Shown here: piece by piece, positions 11,330 to 11,337 of the stretch | How positions within the stretch are numbered: the stretch's first letter is position 1 | Layout of the letters: each line of letters starts with the position of its first letter | From: Ruminococcus sp. | GTDB taxonomy: Bacteria > Bacillota > Clostridia > Oscillospirales > Acutalibacteraceae | DNA: 11,337 nucleotides | Assembly: GCA_004556705.1 (NCBI GenBank) | Contig: SFGA01000046.1 | Span: 1 to 11,337 of the forward strand | Direction: 5' to 3' | The notes under the pieces: generated by a model | What the model was told of the DNA's origin: nothing | Database searches by the model: none | The model's input: the letters and a program-made list of their open reading frames with translations, nothing else | Made by a program: the position numbers and the translations under genes

Positions 11330-11337
11330 TTGTCAAC

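Larger units (their letters stand above)
11239..11337 (-). mobile_element. IS256-family-like insertion sequence, transposase-end side (partial)
   Basis: A 26-bp terminal repeat (11239-11264, GGGAGCGTCCCG at the outer edge) is followed by about 35 bp and a strong hairpin that would end a minus-strand transposase gene lying beyond the window. With the start of a minus-strand transposase at 23-25 on the other edge, both pieces fit one element joined across the window ends. Confidence 0.75.

Overview
The window looks like most of a small accessory plasmid from a gut-type member of the Clostridia (Lachnospiraceae or Oscillospiraceae style). The basis is the Firmicute promoters and strong AGGAGG ribosome sites, the moderate GC content, the DUF5348-type and DUF4367-type proteins, the primase-like Rep and the lack of any housekeeping gene. 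Both edges lie inside an IS256-type insertion sequence in one orientation. The same 8-bp sequence (TCAAAATA) abuts the element at 98-105 and at 11231-11238. That is what one insertion in a circular molecule gives when the circle is cut inside the element, so the window is probably a whole plasmid of about 11.3 kb minus the body of the IS. No relaxase or transfer gene is seen.

Layout, almost all on the minus strand. (1) 134-1941: a small secreted protein and an ECF sigma/anti-sigma pair; a sequence like an ECF promoter lies between the anti-sigma gene and the secreted-protein gene. (2) 1945-3048: a partition cassette, ParA plus a small ribbon-helix-helix (RHH) protein, preceded by an AT-rich array in which CTAT/ATAG recurs every 8 bp. 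(3) 3061-4531: a stabilisation and orphan-gene operon: DinJ-type antitoxin, YafQ-type toxin, a second antitoxin-like gene, a 50-residue ORF and two small proteins. (4) 4571-6753: a primase-like replication protein, a small gene overlapping its start, a hairpin-rich leader and a pair of 39-bp direct repeats (candidate origin). (5) 6758-8721: a DUF5348-like gene and a coiled-coil protein, separated by a 0.95-kb segment flanked by 28-bp direct repeats and carrying a secreted protein gene on the plus strand. (6) 8734-9853: a tyrosine recombinase with all catalytic residues, preceded by a second CTAT/ATAG array with the same 8-bp phase. (7) About 9870-10500: no protein gene, but a strong promoter and a long, densely folded RNA of about 520 nt on the minus strand with duplicated pseudoknot motifs, followed by a perfect 17-bp inverted repeat. 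(8) 10599-11210: a third secreted protein, whose upstream region is split by the IS.

How the parts may work together: the RHH protein probably binds both octad arrays, so partition (parA) and dimer resolution or integration (recombinase) would share one regulator. This resembles the logic of omega of pSM19035, but with 8-bp rather than 7-bp repeats. The toxin-antitoxin locus adds post-segregational stability. The sigma pair probably drives the secreted protein. The large RNA is reminiscent of the giant ornate RNAs (ROOL, GOLLD) found on phages and plasmids, but its class cannot be fixed without a covariance-model search.
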